Shown: positions 54,136 to 62,664 of the stretch, piece by piece
Layout: every line of letters begins with the position of its first letter
How positions within the stretch are numbered: position 1 is the first letter of the stretch
Source of the DNA: Halomonas halophila
GTDB taxonomy: Bacteria > Pseudomonadota > Gammaproteobacteria > Pseudomonadales > Halomonadaceae
Assembly (NCBI RefSeq): GCF_030406665.1
Contig: NZ_CP129121.1
Location: 1,922,001 to 1,986,000, forward strand
DNA length: 64,000 nucleotides
Reading direction: 5' to 3'
Program-made: the position numbers and the translations under genes
The notes under the pieces: model-generated
What the model saw: only the letters and a program-made list of their open reading frames with translations
Database searches by the model: none
Told to the model about the DNA's origin: nothing

Positions 54136-54693
54136 TCAATGGGAGGGACGAACACGATCGCCGTTGCCCTTGCCCAGCACGGTCTGAATGATATAGCTGA
54201 AGTAATCCTTGACTGTCAGGTTTTTCAGCATTTTCTGGTCAGTTTCGGCCAGCAGCTTAGGTGTAGACATATCAATCTCGTTGACCTGCGCCAGACCGGT
54301 GATGCCCGGGCGTGCCTTAAAGACGGCGCGGGCCTCCCGTTCGTTGATCAATTCTTCCTGATTGAAGAGGCAGGGCCTTGGTCCCACCAAGCTCATCTCT
54401 CCTTTCAACACATTCCATAGCTGCGGCAATTCATCCAGCTTGGTACGGCGAAGAAACTGACCGAAAGGCGTAATGGCCGAGGCCTCAGCGAGATGGGAGG
54501 CGACGGAAGCCGTATCGGGTTTCATGGTACGAAACTTTACCAAGACGAATGGTTTACGGTGACGTCCCACACGTTTCTGACGAAATAGCGGCGAACCAGT
54601 ATCAAAGTAGCCGATCAGTGTAAGAACCAGCAGTACTGGAAGCCCAAAAAACAAGCCAATCACGGAAAAAAGACAATCTAAAAAACGAATCAT
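54136..54693 (-). CDS. Small initiating phosphoglycosyltransferase (PglC type)
   Basis: Monotopic membrane enzyme (185 aa) that transfers a sugar phosphate from a UDP-sugar to undecaprenyl phosphate, the first step of repeat-unit assembly. One re-entrant hydrophobic helix (FSVIGLFFGLPVLLVLTLIG) is followed by SPLFRQKRVGRHRKPF, KFRTM, RRTKLDELPQLWNVLKGEMSLVGPRP and RPGITGLAQV. It lacks the extra membrane bundle of WbaP, so it is the small PglC-like form. It begins the Wzx/Wzy-type pathway encoded around it. Confidence 0.9.
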   Translation of the reverse strand: MIRFLDCLFSVIGLFFGLPVLLVLTLIGYFDTGSPLFRQKRVGRHRKPFVLVKFRTMKPDTASVASHLAEASAITPFGQFLRRTKLDELPQLWNVLKGEMSLVGPRPCLFNQEELINEREARAVFKARPGITGLAQVNEIDMSTPKLLAETDQKMLKNLTVKDYFSYIIQTVLGKGNGDRVRPSH

Positions 54694-54709
54694 AGAGCGA
54701 AACTCTTGG

Positions 54710-55624
54710 TTAATAAAAACATCGTCTTAGCCCCTCATCAAGACTCAAGGGAGGGCTCCATTCCAAGGTCTTACGCACATGGCCAGCATCCACCTGAAGC
54801 GAACTGAATAGCCTATCATAGACATCCCGCTTCCCTATCAAAGTCACAGCAACCTTTAAAATAGAACGTGGCACCCAAAAAAGCTTTGCAGGATGCCCTG
54901 AAGCCGTGCCGATCTTTTGCAATAAATCACTAGTCGAGACATCATCACCGTCGGACACCACAAAGACCTCACCAGCAGCCTTAGGATGATCCAAGCAAAC
55001 AGTTATCAGATCGACAAGATTCCAAATAGAGACGAACGAGCGTCGATTCCTGATTTTTGCCAATGGCAGCGGCACCCCCTTGGCAACTACTTTAGCCAGG
55101 AGGCCAAAATTCCCCGGGGCATTAGGGCCATAGACCAAAGGGGGACGAATGATGACGACCTCAAGCCCAGTCTCTTTGGCCAGCTCCTGCAATCCAACCT
55201 CAGCCTCAAACTTAGACTGAGCATAATCACTCTCGGGATTGGGAGCGTGGCACTCAGAAAAAGGCTCTACATTGCTACTTCCATTAACTCCAATAGAGCT
55301 GATAAAGACAAAACGCCTCACACCAGACTCAGCTGCCTGTTTTGCTAAAGCAATAGTGCCATCGACATTGGCTCGGCGAAAATCAGTCAAGGGTTCCGAC
55401 GACGACTCATCAAGAACATGAGCTCTAGCAGCAGTATGAATCACCACATCGACCCCCTCAACAACCGTAGTCCAATCCGAAAGAGCATTAAGACTAGGGC
55501 TATTAACTAAAGGGTAACCCCCTTTGCGCGAACAGCCGACCACCTCCAAAGCTTCGAGCCGACAAAACACATTGTAGATAACAGAGCCTATAAACCCAGA
55601 AGCTCCCGTAATCAAGACCTTCAT
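54710..55624 (-). CDS. NAD-dependent sugar epimerase (WbpV/Gne-like)
   Basis: 304-aa SDR protein with GASGFIG, HTAARAHV, SSIGVNG and the catalytic YAQSK. The HTAARAHV segment and the pairing with a PglC-type transferase are typical of 4-epimerases or 4-reductases working on UDP-linked N-acetyl sugars in O-antigen loci (for example WbpV, WbpK, Gne). Substrate not determined. ATG 55624 touches the stop of the upstream glycosyltransferase (TGATG). Confidence 0.75.
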   Translation of the reverse strand: MKVLITGASGFIGSVIYNVFCRLEALEVVGCSRKGGYPLVNSPSLNALSDWTTVVEGVDVVIHTAARAHVLDESSSEPLTDFRRANVDGTIALAKQAAESGVRRFVFISSIGVNGSSNVEPFSECHAPNPESDYAQSKFEAEVGLQELAKETGLEVVIIRPPLVYGPNAPGNFGLLAKVVAKGVPLPLAKIRNRRSFVSIWNLVDLITVCLDHPKAAGEVFVVSDGDDVSTSDLLQKIGTASGHPAKLFWVPRSILKVAVTLIGKRDVYDRLFSSLQVDAGHVRKTLEWSPPLSLDEGLRRCFY

Positions 55625-56553
55625 CACACACCTTCTGAGAAGCAGGAAGTCGAATAAAAAGCGCTCACATATAAGCTCAACACAGCTTTTGCAGAAACTT
55701 TTTCTCTTGCCTCACTCCCTGCAACGACCTCAAGCCAGCCTTGCGCAATCATTTTCGCATCACAATCCATCTTCCATAAACCGTACTTCAAGTACTCACC
55801 TTTATCTATAATAACCCTCATATCACTAACTAGCGCATCAGCTAATGTATGTGGAAACCCTTCACCATAGCCAGAAGGTTGAACAAACACATTCCCCAAA
55901 TAAAAAATTTCATCTTGTGGAACAAACCCAACCTCAACGACATCAACCCTACCATTGTTTAATAACCTTCCTGCAAGCCCTTCTCTCTCACACCCAACCA
56001 TGTAAAAGCAACCATCGAAATCAAGTCGCAATAGAAGCTCTTTCAAACTTGAAGCCACGAGGGGGAGCTTAGTATCACGCTGTACAGAAACCAAGCCGTC
56101 CGCAACCCCAAACTTTTTTTTCACACCACCTGACCCAGGGACCCAGAACAAGTTTGGCTGGTTGACCAAGAATCTTCTAAAATAACGAAAGTCTGCATAA
56201 GACTGGACAGCAATGCTTTTCCGTGAGCTTCGATTAATCAAAAAGAGCAAGAAAGACCGAAAAACTCTCTTCCTTCTCATTCGCCCCATACCATTGAGAA
56301 TAACGAGACCAGCAGCCCATGGTTGAAGAAGAAAAAAAATATTACACTTTATATTCGAAGAAACCACAACACCGCGACCTCGAAGCCACAAGATTTCAAA
56401 AAAAATCAAAAACGGCTTAAAAACCCCATCAAAGAGCCCTTCATTTCTAACATAAAACCCTTCATTTTCCAGGTAATCACAAAGCCACCGCCTATAACGC
56501 TGATTCAGGCTTTTGTGATCATTTATAACCAACACTTTGCATTTTTTTACCAC
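55624..56553 (-). CDS. GT4-like glycosyltransferase, AT-rich gene
   Basis: 309-aa protein from a GTG start (MVKKCKVLVINDHKSLNQRYRR), supported by AGGGG just before it. The C-terminal half carries FVQPSGYGEGFPHTLADAL, an E-x7-L variant of the GT4 donor motif, with VPGSGGVKKKFGV before it. Base composition is visibly AT-rich. A nine-base C/G tract lies about 95 bases upstream in the leader; longer frame extensions through that tract are possible but lack a ribosome binding site. Confidence 0.65.
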   Translation of the reverse strand: MVKKCKVLVINDHKSLNQRYRRWLCDYLENEGFYVRNEGLFDGVFKPFLIFFEILWLRGRGVVVSSNIKCNIFFLLQPWAAGLVILNGMGRMRRKRVFRSFLLFLINRSSRKSIAVQSYADFRYFRRFLVNQPNLFWVPGSGGVKKKFGVADGLVSVQRDTKLPLVASSLKELLLRLDFDGCFYMVGCEREGLAGRLLNNGRVDVVEVGFVPQDEIFYLGNVFVQPSGYGEGFPHTLADALVSDMRVIIDKGEYLKYGLWKMDCDAKMIAQGWLEVVAGSEAREKVSAKAVLSLYVSAFYSTSCFSEGV

Positions 56554-56644
56554 GTGCCCCTCACTTATTCTTTCACCTCTATTGGAAAACCAATACGCGT
56601 AAGAACATATGCTCTTCAGTATTGAGCAAAACAGAGCAACATCT

Positions 56645-56653
56645 CCCCCCCCC
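56645..56653. repeat. Homopolymer tract C9 upstream of a glycosyltransferase
   Basis: Nine C (nine G on the coding strand) between the wzy stop (56681) and the glycosyltransferase start (56553). Such tracts change length by slippage and may alter transcript leader or an upstream frame. Confidence 0.7.
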
Positions 56654-56680
56654 TTTTCCCACAAAGGAGATCAAAACTCA

Positions 56681-57957
56681 TCATTCGCCATCCCGCAGCT
56701 CTGCGCGCAAGAAAAACTTAATCAAAATATACATCACCAAAGGTGGCAGAAAAACAAAAACCAAAATCCTAAAAATCCCAAAAACTTCGTAAAACTCTAT
56801 CCTGTGTATATAAAAAACAGCATAAAAAGAAAGCATTATGCCAAAAACCCTCACAAGAGGCCTTCTTGCAGAAACCAAATAATTCACAATCGATAATGCT
56901 GACAGCATATATAACAGCAAAGGCAAAAAGAAAAAAACATCAAATATTGCATAAAACTCACCTATAAAGTTTCCAGCTATACCAAAGTCTAAAGAACCAT
57001 AAAAATACTCTTCCATCTTTCGGCTCATTGGCTCAAGATCAAAGCCCACCCAACTCCGGTGAACAGGCGTCAAAAACAACAAAACGGGCAGCAAATGAGA
57101 CAGACTTAACTCAAACCCCTTTTCAACAACGAGGTAAAGATTTCCTTGTATAATAGAAGGCTCAGAGAAATAGAGAGACTGGAACACGAACTCTTGGTTG
57201 GCAAGAAGCGAAAAAAACCCTGCCACGTCTCCTGAATGAAGAGTATGATATGAATACTTAAAAGTTAATGCAAATAAAACAAGCAAAGCCCCCAAAATGG
57301 CATAGCTATGTTTTGCAATTAGCCTAACCCTCCCCAAAGAGGAAAACTTTAGAAAGGCATGGGAGAATAAAAACAGAGCAAAAAACTCTCTACTGCCCAA
57401 ATAAAGATCAAAAAGTACAAAAAAGCTGCTCAGCAAAAGCAGCTTATAAGAACTTGCAGCGTGGAAGAAAAGTGAGGATGCTATAGCTGAATACACATAA
57501 AAGCTGTAAAAAAATGGTTTGCTAGAAACAAACTGCGCCCTGTCCGAAAAAGCAAGGAGCTCTGGTTGAGACATCAAAACCAGGAAAAACCAAAAAAAGG
57601 CCCAAGCCAAAAAAGCAAAGCCATATAATTTCACTTCACCCCTATACCTTCTACCCTGTAAATGGGAATTTTTTTCTAGCCTTCTTTCGAATTTAGCTCT
57701 TAGAACAGCCTCATTAATCAATAGAGAGACTATCAGGCACAGAAAAAAAACAAAGTATAAAAAATATTGGTAATCTGGAAGAGAGACGATTTCTTTCCCC
57801 CCCCCACCCCAGTAGGTATTACCGCAAATCCAAAAAAAGCTGACATAAAGTAAATTGCAGAAGATGCGTAGAACAAAAAATAGGCATCTACTCTCCTCTT
57901 TCTTATCAAGAAATACCCACCTAAAAAAACAAAAATAAGGAGAAAAAACAGGTACAC
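56681..57957 (-). pseudogene. wzy: O-antigen polymerase Wzy, frameshifted at a G9 tract (possibly phase variable)
   Basis: Two adjacent membrane-protein frames form one gene. The first (from GTG 57957 with AAGGTGG before it) encodes hydrophobic helices up to PTGVGGG and then goes out of frame at a run of nine G (57805-57797), stopping within 30 codons. The second continues the fold through 56681 (SLPDYQYFLYFVFFLCLIVS..., many helices, GSREFFALFLFSHA). Adding one G joins the frames into a 425-aa protein of normal Wzy length. Wzy polymerises lipid-linked repeat units in the periplasm. Either a real off-state, a mutation, or a homopolymer sequencing error. Confidence 0.75.
57797..57805. repeat. 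Homopolymer tract C9 (G9 on coding strand) inside wzy
   Basis: Nine consecutive C, followed by A and CCCC (coding strand GGGGTGGGGGGGGG). This is the point where the wzy frame breaks; ten would restore it. Confidence 0.85.
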
Positions 57958-57966
57958 AAAAGCCAC

Positions 57967-58523
57967 CTTTGAAAAAATGCCCCTGGTTTTTTAAACACTC
58001 ATCCTGCGAATACTAAGTGCTCCCAGAGACAGCATAATGCAGAGTCCGATGAAGCCAGACTCCATCAAAGCACCGGAGCCAGCGGTTGATAATGACCTTG
58101 GCATAGCCCAGCGACTTGAAGCGATACTGCCAAATGCCCCCTTCCTTCAAAGATCAAAAGAAGGTATCAGCACAGATGCTAAAAGTCCCCTGAGGGGTGC
58201 GGCACTTTTCTTGGACTTTGTCATGCCATTATACCTAGGCTTTCTCGCACCCTAGACACATAGCATGACCGAAGAACTTTGGGCCACATGGTATACCATG
58301 CGCCGATATCTTTCTCGGCTCACCGACCAAAGTGAAGCGGCATGGAATACTGACAGCTGCCCCAGCCCCAACGATAAAAGCTAAATTAACGCCCCAGAAA
58401 GCGTCTTGAGTACCGAACACCAGCCTAGGTATTCCTTGGAGGGTGTTCAGGATCCCTGGACACCGCAGCGCTACACTTATTAAGTATAATTCAGGACTAT
58501 AACCTGTTCTGCTCTGAAGGGAA
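57967..58523. other. Region without an intact gene, possible remnant
   Basis: 557 bp between wzy and the deacetylase gene, more GC-rich than its neighbours. Short minus-strand frames include a hydrophobic tail (ESGFIGLCIMLSLGALSIRR) just before a stop near 58005, preceded by stops, which looks like the decayed end of a membrane protein gene. No complete gene or clear terminator. Confidence 0.45.
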
Positions 58524-59270
58524 TCACTTCAGACCTTCTGAAAAGAATCTAGAGAGCATTGTTTTTCCATTGATTCTTCTAATACACATATCATCTTCGC
58601 CTCCACTTTCAGTGGAAATACCGTACCGGTAACCAAACTTTTTAACTATACTCTTCGACACACTTGAATAGTGCCCATAGGGGTAGGAATAAAAATTACA
58701 AAACCCTTTCCTACCTTTAAAGGCCGCACGAGATAGACCTACTTCCAAAAGAACAGAAATGCTATTTATAACTGAATGTTTTATATGAAAAGCCCCGTGC
58801 CCCCCAATAGAAAAATTATCCCCTAGTCTTTTATACAAAAAATCCAAGTCATCAAAAGTCAAGCACTTGGAGTAAAAGCCACTCGGAATAAAGGGCGCGC
58901 ACACCCACCTAAACAAAACACCTGACTGTTTATAAACCTTCCTGAGAAATGAGTGTTCAGAAGAAAGCTTTGCTTCATCTACCGCCCACCCGTTTTTCAC
59001 ATTAAAAAATGGGCAAAAAACCATTATAGGAATGTCGAGCTCCTCAATAACTTCAACATACTTCACAATGGAATGGTGTGCATCATCAAATGTAACGGTG
59101 ACAAGATTTTCTTTCTCACCTGCACTTGAACGCAAATAATCAGAAAGGCTTACAAAGCTATAACCTTCTGCCAAAAGTGAAAGAATACCTTTTCGAAAGC
59201 TTGAAACTGGCATATCATCAGATATACAGTCTTGTTCACTTTCTACCAACTTATGGAAATAAAGGATCAT
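58524..59270 (-). CDS. Polysaccharide deacetylase (NodB/CE4 family)
   Basis: 248-aa protein with the CE4 motifs in order: TFDDAHHS (catalytic Asp and metal Asp), IGGHGAFHIKH (metal H-x3-6-H) and SYPYGHYS (motif 3). It would remove N-acetyl or O-acetyl groups from the glycan or a precursor. It has no signal peptide, so it may act on cytosolic precursors or be an atypical member. AT-rich; follows the glycosyltransferase gene by one base. Confidence 0.8.
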   Translation of the reverse strand: MILYFHKLVESEQDCISDDMPVSSFRKGILSLLAEGYSFVSLSDYLRSSAGEKENLVTVTFDDAHHSIVKYVEVIEELDIPIMVFCPFFNVKNGWAVDEAKLSSEHSFLRKVYKQSGVLFRWVCAPFIPSGFYSKCLTFDDLDFLYKRLGDNFSIGGHGAFHIKHSVINSISVLLEVGLSRAAFKGRKGFCNFYSYPYGHYSSVSKSIVKKFGYRYGISTESGGEDDMCIRRINGKTMLSRFFSEGLK

Positions 59271-59271
59271 A

Positions 59272-60117
59272 CTATCGACCTAGAAGCATTCGGCGCAATA
59301 TATTCAAGAGAATCGCTACGAAACAATGGGGTAACCAAAATGATTTATTGTTCAAAAAAGGATAAAAACCATTATCGTGTGGTGTCACAGGAATACTATC
59401 AACCACCTTTTTCTTTTCTAGCAACTCAAAAAGCTCACTCTCAGAAAGAACCTTAGCATGATACACACCTATCATAAAAAGCTCTCTTTCTTTATGCTTA
59501 CCCTTTCCTGACATCAGCTGCTTTTTTACTGCATGGAAAAGATCAAACTGCAAGTATCTACTAGACAATCTCCTGACATTCACTCTAGGGCTAAAAAACT
59601 TCACCCCTCTGTGAACCCCATAATAATATGCTTGAGCCTCACTGGGATTAAAGCAGTGCTCAACATCCCCCTGAAAAAAGTGACTCTCAATAACACGCTT
59701 GCCTTTTAAAAGCTGTGGATCAGGATCAACATATATGGAGCTTTTACTATCCAGCCCGTGCCAGCGAACGTCATTAGTGAAAACATGCAGTCCAATAATG
59801 TCAGAAGCGGATAGAACATCAAGGACTGGAAGTACTAAATGAGACACGCCGTTATTATTACGAAAATACGAATACAGCTTTAAAAAAAAATCCGGTGACA
59901 CTTTCATGTCAGCGTCCAACTTCACAAACAAAGAGTAACTATCGCACTCCTCTTCAATTTTTCTATAAACTGCCGTGTCGGCTTCATATCGTTCCAGACC
60001 AGAAAAAACAATGTGATCGACTATGTCAAAGTATCTCTGTGCGGCAACTTGAACTGAGGCTTTGCATTCGCTCAGCTCATTTTCTCCAGACTCAAGCGTA
60101 ATGACCAAAATCTTCAA
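59272..60117 (-). CDS. GT-A type glycosyltransferase (putative)
   Basis: 281-aa protein with a TTG start overlapping the sulfotransferase stop (TTGA). The segment SLFVKLDADMKVSPDFFLKLYSYF contains the DxD metal/donor motif of GT-A enzymes such as GT2. The remainder is not clearly assigned. A hydrophobic basic C-terminus (VAILLNILRRMLLGR) may bind the membrane. Same AT-rich composition as its neighbours. Confidence 0.62.
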   Translation of the reverse strand: MKILVITLESGENELSECKASVQVAAQRYFDIVDHIVFSGLERYEADTAVYRKIEEECDSYSLFVKLDADMKVSPDFFLKLYSYFRNNNGVSHLVLPVLDVLSASDIIGLHVFTNDVRWHGLDSKSSIYVDPDPQLLKGKRVIESHFFQGDVEHCFNPSEAQAYYYGVHRGVKFFSPRVNVRRLSSRYLQFDLFHAVKKQLMSGKGKHKERELFMIGVYHAKVLSESELFELLEKKKVVDSIPVTPHDNGFYPFLNNKSFWLPHCFVAILLNILRRMLLGR

Positions 60118-60950
60118 GAGTCATAACCCCATTCTTTCAACATGTCTCGTTCAATGAGCTTAGATAATTTCTCAACGTCCCTCCTGGTTATGTCATAAAT
60201 TTGGGACCGAAGAGTCTCTGGAAGAGAGCTAAGCAACTCTTTTGTATCATAAGAACTTTTCCCACTAGAAATAGCCACTTTGTTCTTAAGATTTATCACT
60301 CTGTCCAGCACACCAGCTTCTTTTAACAATTTTATCAAAAGAAGCCGTGCCCCCCCTTTCTTCTTGGTCGCTTTGTTTATCTTTTTCTCTAGAGAAGCAG
60401 GGGTAAAACTCGCATCATCAACCCCAATAAATTCATACAAATCTCTCAGAAATGCATAGGGATCTTTCTTTAAGTCGTCGTAAACCTGAACAAAAACTCT
60501 CTCCCTACCAAACATCTGATAAAGCTCTTCTACTTTATCCCCATACATGGAAGTTTCGACCCAAGAGCTAAATAGATCATAATTATCCAAAACATCTTCT
60601 ATATTATAATTAATTGAACCTTTTTTCTTTTCATGCCAATAGTGTGACACCATCCTCTCCAGAGGACTTCTTATGCACAGCACGATTTTTGCATTATCAT
60701 TATACTCTTTAATTCTTTTCAGAGCCGGCACTGAACGTATATACGAAGGTGTTGTTTCCACATATATACCTTGAGAAACAGGCGGATATTTACTTTTTAG
60801 CCATTCTTCACCTTTAGGGAAATTAATATCAAAGTAATGAATGGCGTCTTTATTTGGGACAGAAACTTCTGGGTGCTCTTTCAAACAATGATAAGCCCAA
60901 GTTGTTGCTGTCTTTTGAGGCCCAATGTGGAAAACATCTACTTTCATCAT
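60114..60950 (-). CDS. PAPS-dependent sulfotransferase
   Basis: Cytosolic sulfotransferase (278 aa). The 5'-phosphosulfate loop is GPQKTATTWAYHCL (K13) and the 3'-phosphate site is CIRSPLERMVSHYW (R94, S102), followed by YDDLKKDPYAFLRDLYEFIGV. These are the diagnostic parts of carbohydrate and heparan-type sulfotransferases. It overlaps wzx by ATGA and the next glycosyltransferase by four bases, so it is an integral part of the polysaccharide unit. It would add sulfate from PAPS, made by the CysDNC of this cluster, to a sugar of the repeat unit. Confidence 0.85.
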   Translation of the reverse strand: MMKVDVFHIGPQKTATTWAYHCLKEHPEVSVPNKDAIHYFDINFPKGEEWLKSKYPPVSQGIYVETTPSYIRSVPALKRIKEYNDNAKIVLCIRSPLERMVSHYWHEKKKGSINYNIEDVLDNYDLFSSWVETSMYGDKVEELYQMFGRERVFVQVYDDLKKDPYAFLRDLYEFIGVDDASFTPASLEKKINKATKKKGGARLLLIKLLKEAGVLDRVINLKNKVAISSGKSSYDTKELLSSLPETLRSQIYDITRRDVEKLSKLIERDMLKEWGYDS

Positions 60951-62296
60951 TCATACCCCTTTGTTTTAAAAGAAAAAATCTTAAGCGGAAGTATCTCTAT
61001 ATTGAGAAGATGGCGCGAGAAAAAAACAGCTATTATATTTTGAGAAATAACCATGAGTGCAATTCCTATGGCTGCTCCAATTTCGCCCAGCACTATAACT
61101 AACAGTGAAAAAAAGAGAAGCCCTATAGCACTTGTAGACAGAACTATATTTCTCATTATCACCTCGTGGCCTGTCATGTTAAGAACAAAGTTCACATTCC
61201 CAGAAACGACATTAACAAACTGAGAAATAGTAAGTATATAAAGCAAATACTGTGCTTTAACAAAATCATCCCCAACGAACCTTAATATACCTTCTGAAAA
61301 CCCTAAAAAGACAATAACAAGAGGCAAGGAGAAGAAAAAGCCCAGTTTGCAGCTAAATCTTGCAAGTCTTTCAAGCTCATCAATCTTTCCGTTTTTAAAC
61401 AACTCGGCAAACCGAGGAGGGAATATAGAATTTGTTACTACCAGCACAAAACTCAAGGTCAACGCAATTTGCTGTGCTGATTTTAACAGCCCGACCTCAG
61501 CCTCGCCTAAAAAATAACCGGCTATTATAAAGACAAGTACGTTTTGGCAAAAGTTTGCTAAACTTATTATAAAATACGATGTTGAGGTTTTGATAAAATC
61601 ACGATATGTAACATCATAACCCTTTGGAGAAAGCTTATCCCAAGGACTTCGGCTTGATACCAAGTAGAATACAACCTGGCCGCAACCTAACAAAAAAACA
61701 GAGAAAATACTGGCAGAGTATAAAAAAACAATATCCGTGTTTTTATCAAAACCTAAATCCACCAAGATCAGGACAATCATCACAATAGCCACACTCCCGT
61801 TTTCAAGCAACACGGCCGAAACAGGCTTTTTTACCCCTTTTAGAAATCCTGAGAAAATAAATGACAAGCTGAAAAGAACTGAAGACGAAGCAATGAATAC
61901 AACTTGAGCCTTAGATAGGCCTGGAATAAAAGCTGATAAAAAACTATCGCCATACAGGAGAAGCATGGCTATTGGAAATAAGCTAATCAAAGAGGAAAGA
62001 CTTATCGCTTTCACCAGATAACTTATAATACTGTCGGACTTAGGATCTCTTCCGATATAGTATACAAGCGTATTATTCATGCCATATCTGCAAATTATTG
62101 AAACCCCAAGGATGACACTTTGAGCAATGGCAAAAAAACCCAGCTGCTTCAATCCATAAAATTTTCCAATCATCATTACTAAGATTACAGAAGAGAATGC
62201 CGTGACACCTCTGGCGAGAAAAGTAAAAGCAATGTCGCCTTTTATTTTTTTGTCGCTTACTATACCCAAAATAATATTCCTTGCCTTCAAGCACAC
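60947..62296 (-). CDS. wzx: Wzx-type polysaccharide flippase
   Basis: MOP-superfamily flippase (449 aa) with about twelve to fourteen hydrophobic segments. DIAFTFLARGVTAFSSVILVMMIGKFYGL is typical of the first helices, and RFAELFKNGKIDELERL lies in the central loop. It moves undecaprenyl-linked repeat units to the periplasm for Wzy. It is the first gene of the AT-rich minus-strand set. The start is a GTG with a weak ribosome binding site; no better ATG exists near it. Confidence 0.82.
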   Translation of the reverse strand: MCLKARNIILGIVSDKKIKGDIAFTFLARGVTAFSSVILVMMIGKFYGLKQLGFFAIAQSVILGVSIICRYGMNNTLVYYIGRDPKSDSIISYLVKAISLSSLISLFPIAMLLLYGDSFLSAFIPGLSKAQVVFIASSSVLFSLSFIFSGFLKGVKKPVSAVLLENGSVAIVMIVLILVDLGFDKNTDIVFLYSASIFSVFLLGCGQVVFYLVSSRSPWDKLSPKGYDVTYRDFIKTSTSYFIISLANFCQNVLVFIIAGYFLGEAEVGLLKSAQQIALTLSFVLVVTNSIFPPRFAELFKNGKIDELERLARFSCKLGFFFSLPLVIVFLGFSEGILRFVGDDFVKAQYLLYILTISQFVNVVSGNVNFVLNMTGHEVIMRNIVLSTSAIGLLFFSLLVIVLGEIGAAIGIALMVISQNIIAVFFSRHLLNIEILPLKIFSFKTKGYE

Positions 62297-62626
62297 TTAA
62301 AATTTAGTGAGTTACAAGAGGTTACCTTAGTGACGACCAATCAGCCTAGGATATCTTTTATAGGCATCAAACTGCATAGACGCGCGATCACATCTCTCCA
62401 AAGAACCAACTAAAACCTAGACTTGCACTGGACAATAGATTTCGGATTGCCCCCGTTTTTTTAAATAGCCTTACTAAAATATCTCTGACTATTATCTTGG
62501 ATGTCATCTTTTCCTGTCGCTGGTGATGATGGCTTCCTTGTAATTCAGATTATTGATGAGGCGAGTTTGAGTGTCAGACACGAAGTTTCCAGAATTGAAG
62601 CGCTGAGTCTCGGGGAATCTTGCAGC
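62297..62626. other. Intergenic region upstream of wzx
   Basis: 330 bp at the junction of AT-rich and GC-rich DNA. No credible gene. It must contain the promoter of the wzx cluster (AT-rich boxes such as TATAAAAGATAT on the minus strand near 62350-62365), but I could not settle a -35/-10 pair. No JUMPstart/ops element was found here. Confidence 0.5.
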
Positions 62627-62664
62627 GGGGTCAGACCCTTAATTTTGTTTAAGGGTCTGACCCC
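62627..62664. repeat. GGGGTCAGACCC-family palindrome, copy E
   Basis: Perfect 16-bp arms GGGGTCAGACCCTTAA (62627-62642) and its complement (62649-62664) around a six-base loop. It supplies the last codons and stop of the metallo-hydrolase on the minus strand. Confidence 0.9.

Noticed and set aside
56554..56664. N-terminal extension of the glycosyltransferase through the G9 tract (MWEKGGGDVALF...)
   Set aside because: The start would be a TTG without a ribosome binding site, and the GTG at 56553 gives a family-like N-terminus. It is kept only as a caveat because of the tract.
58037..58255. 72-codon plus-strand frame in the gene-free region
   Set aside because: No family, weak ribosome binding site, opposite to all neighbours; more likely chance.
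58979..58986. CTACCGCC, complement of the ops core GGCGGTAG
   Set aside because: It lies inside the deacetylase coding sequence and is not upstream of the cluster, so it is a chance match and not a JUMPstart element.
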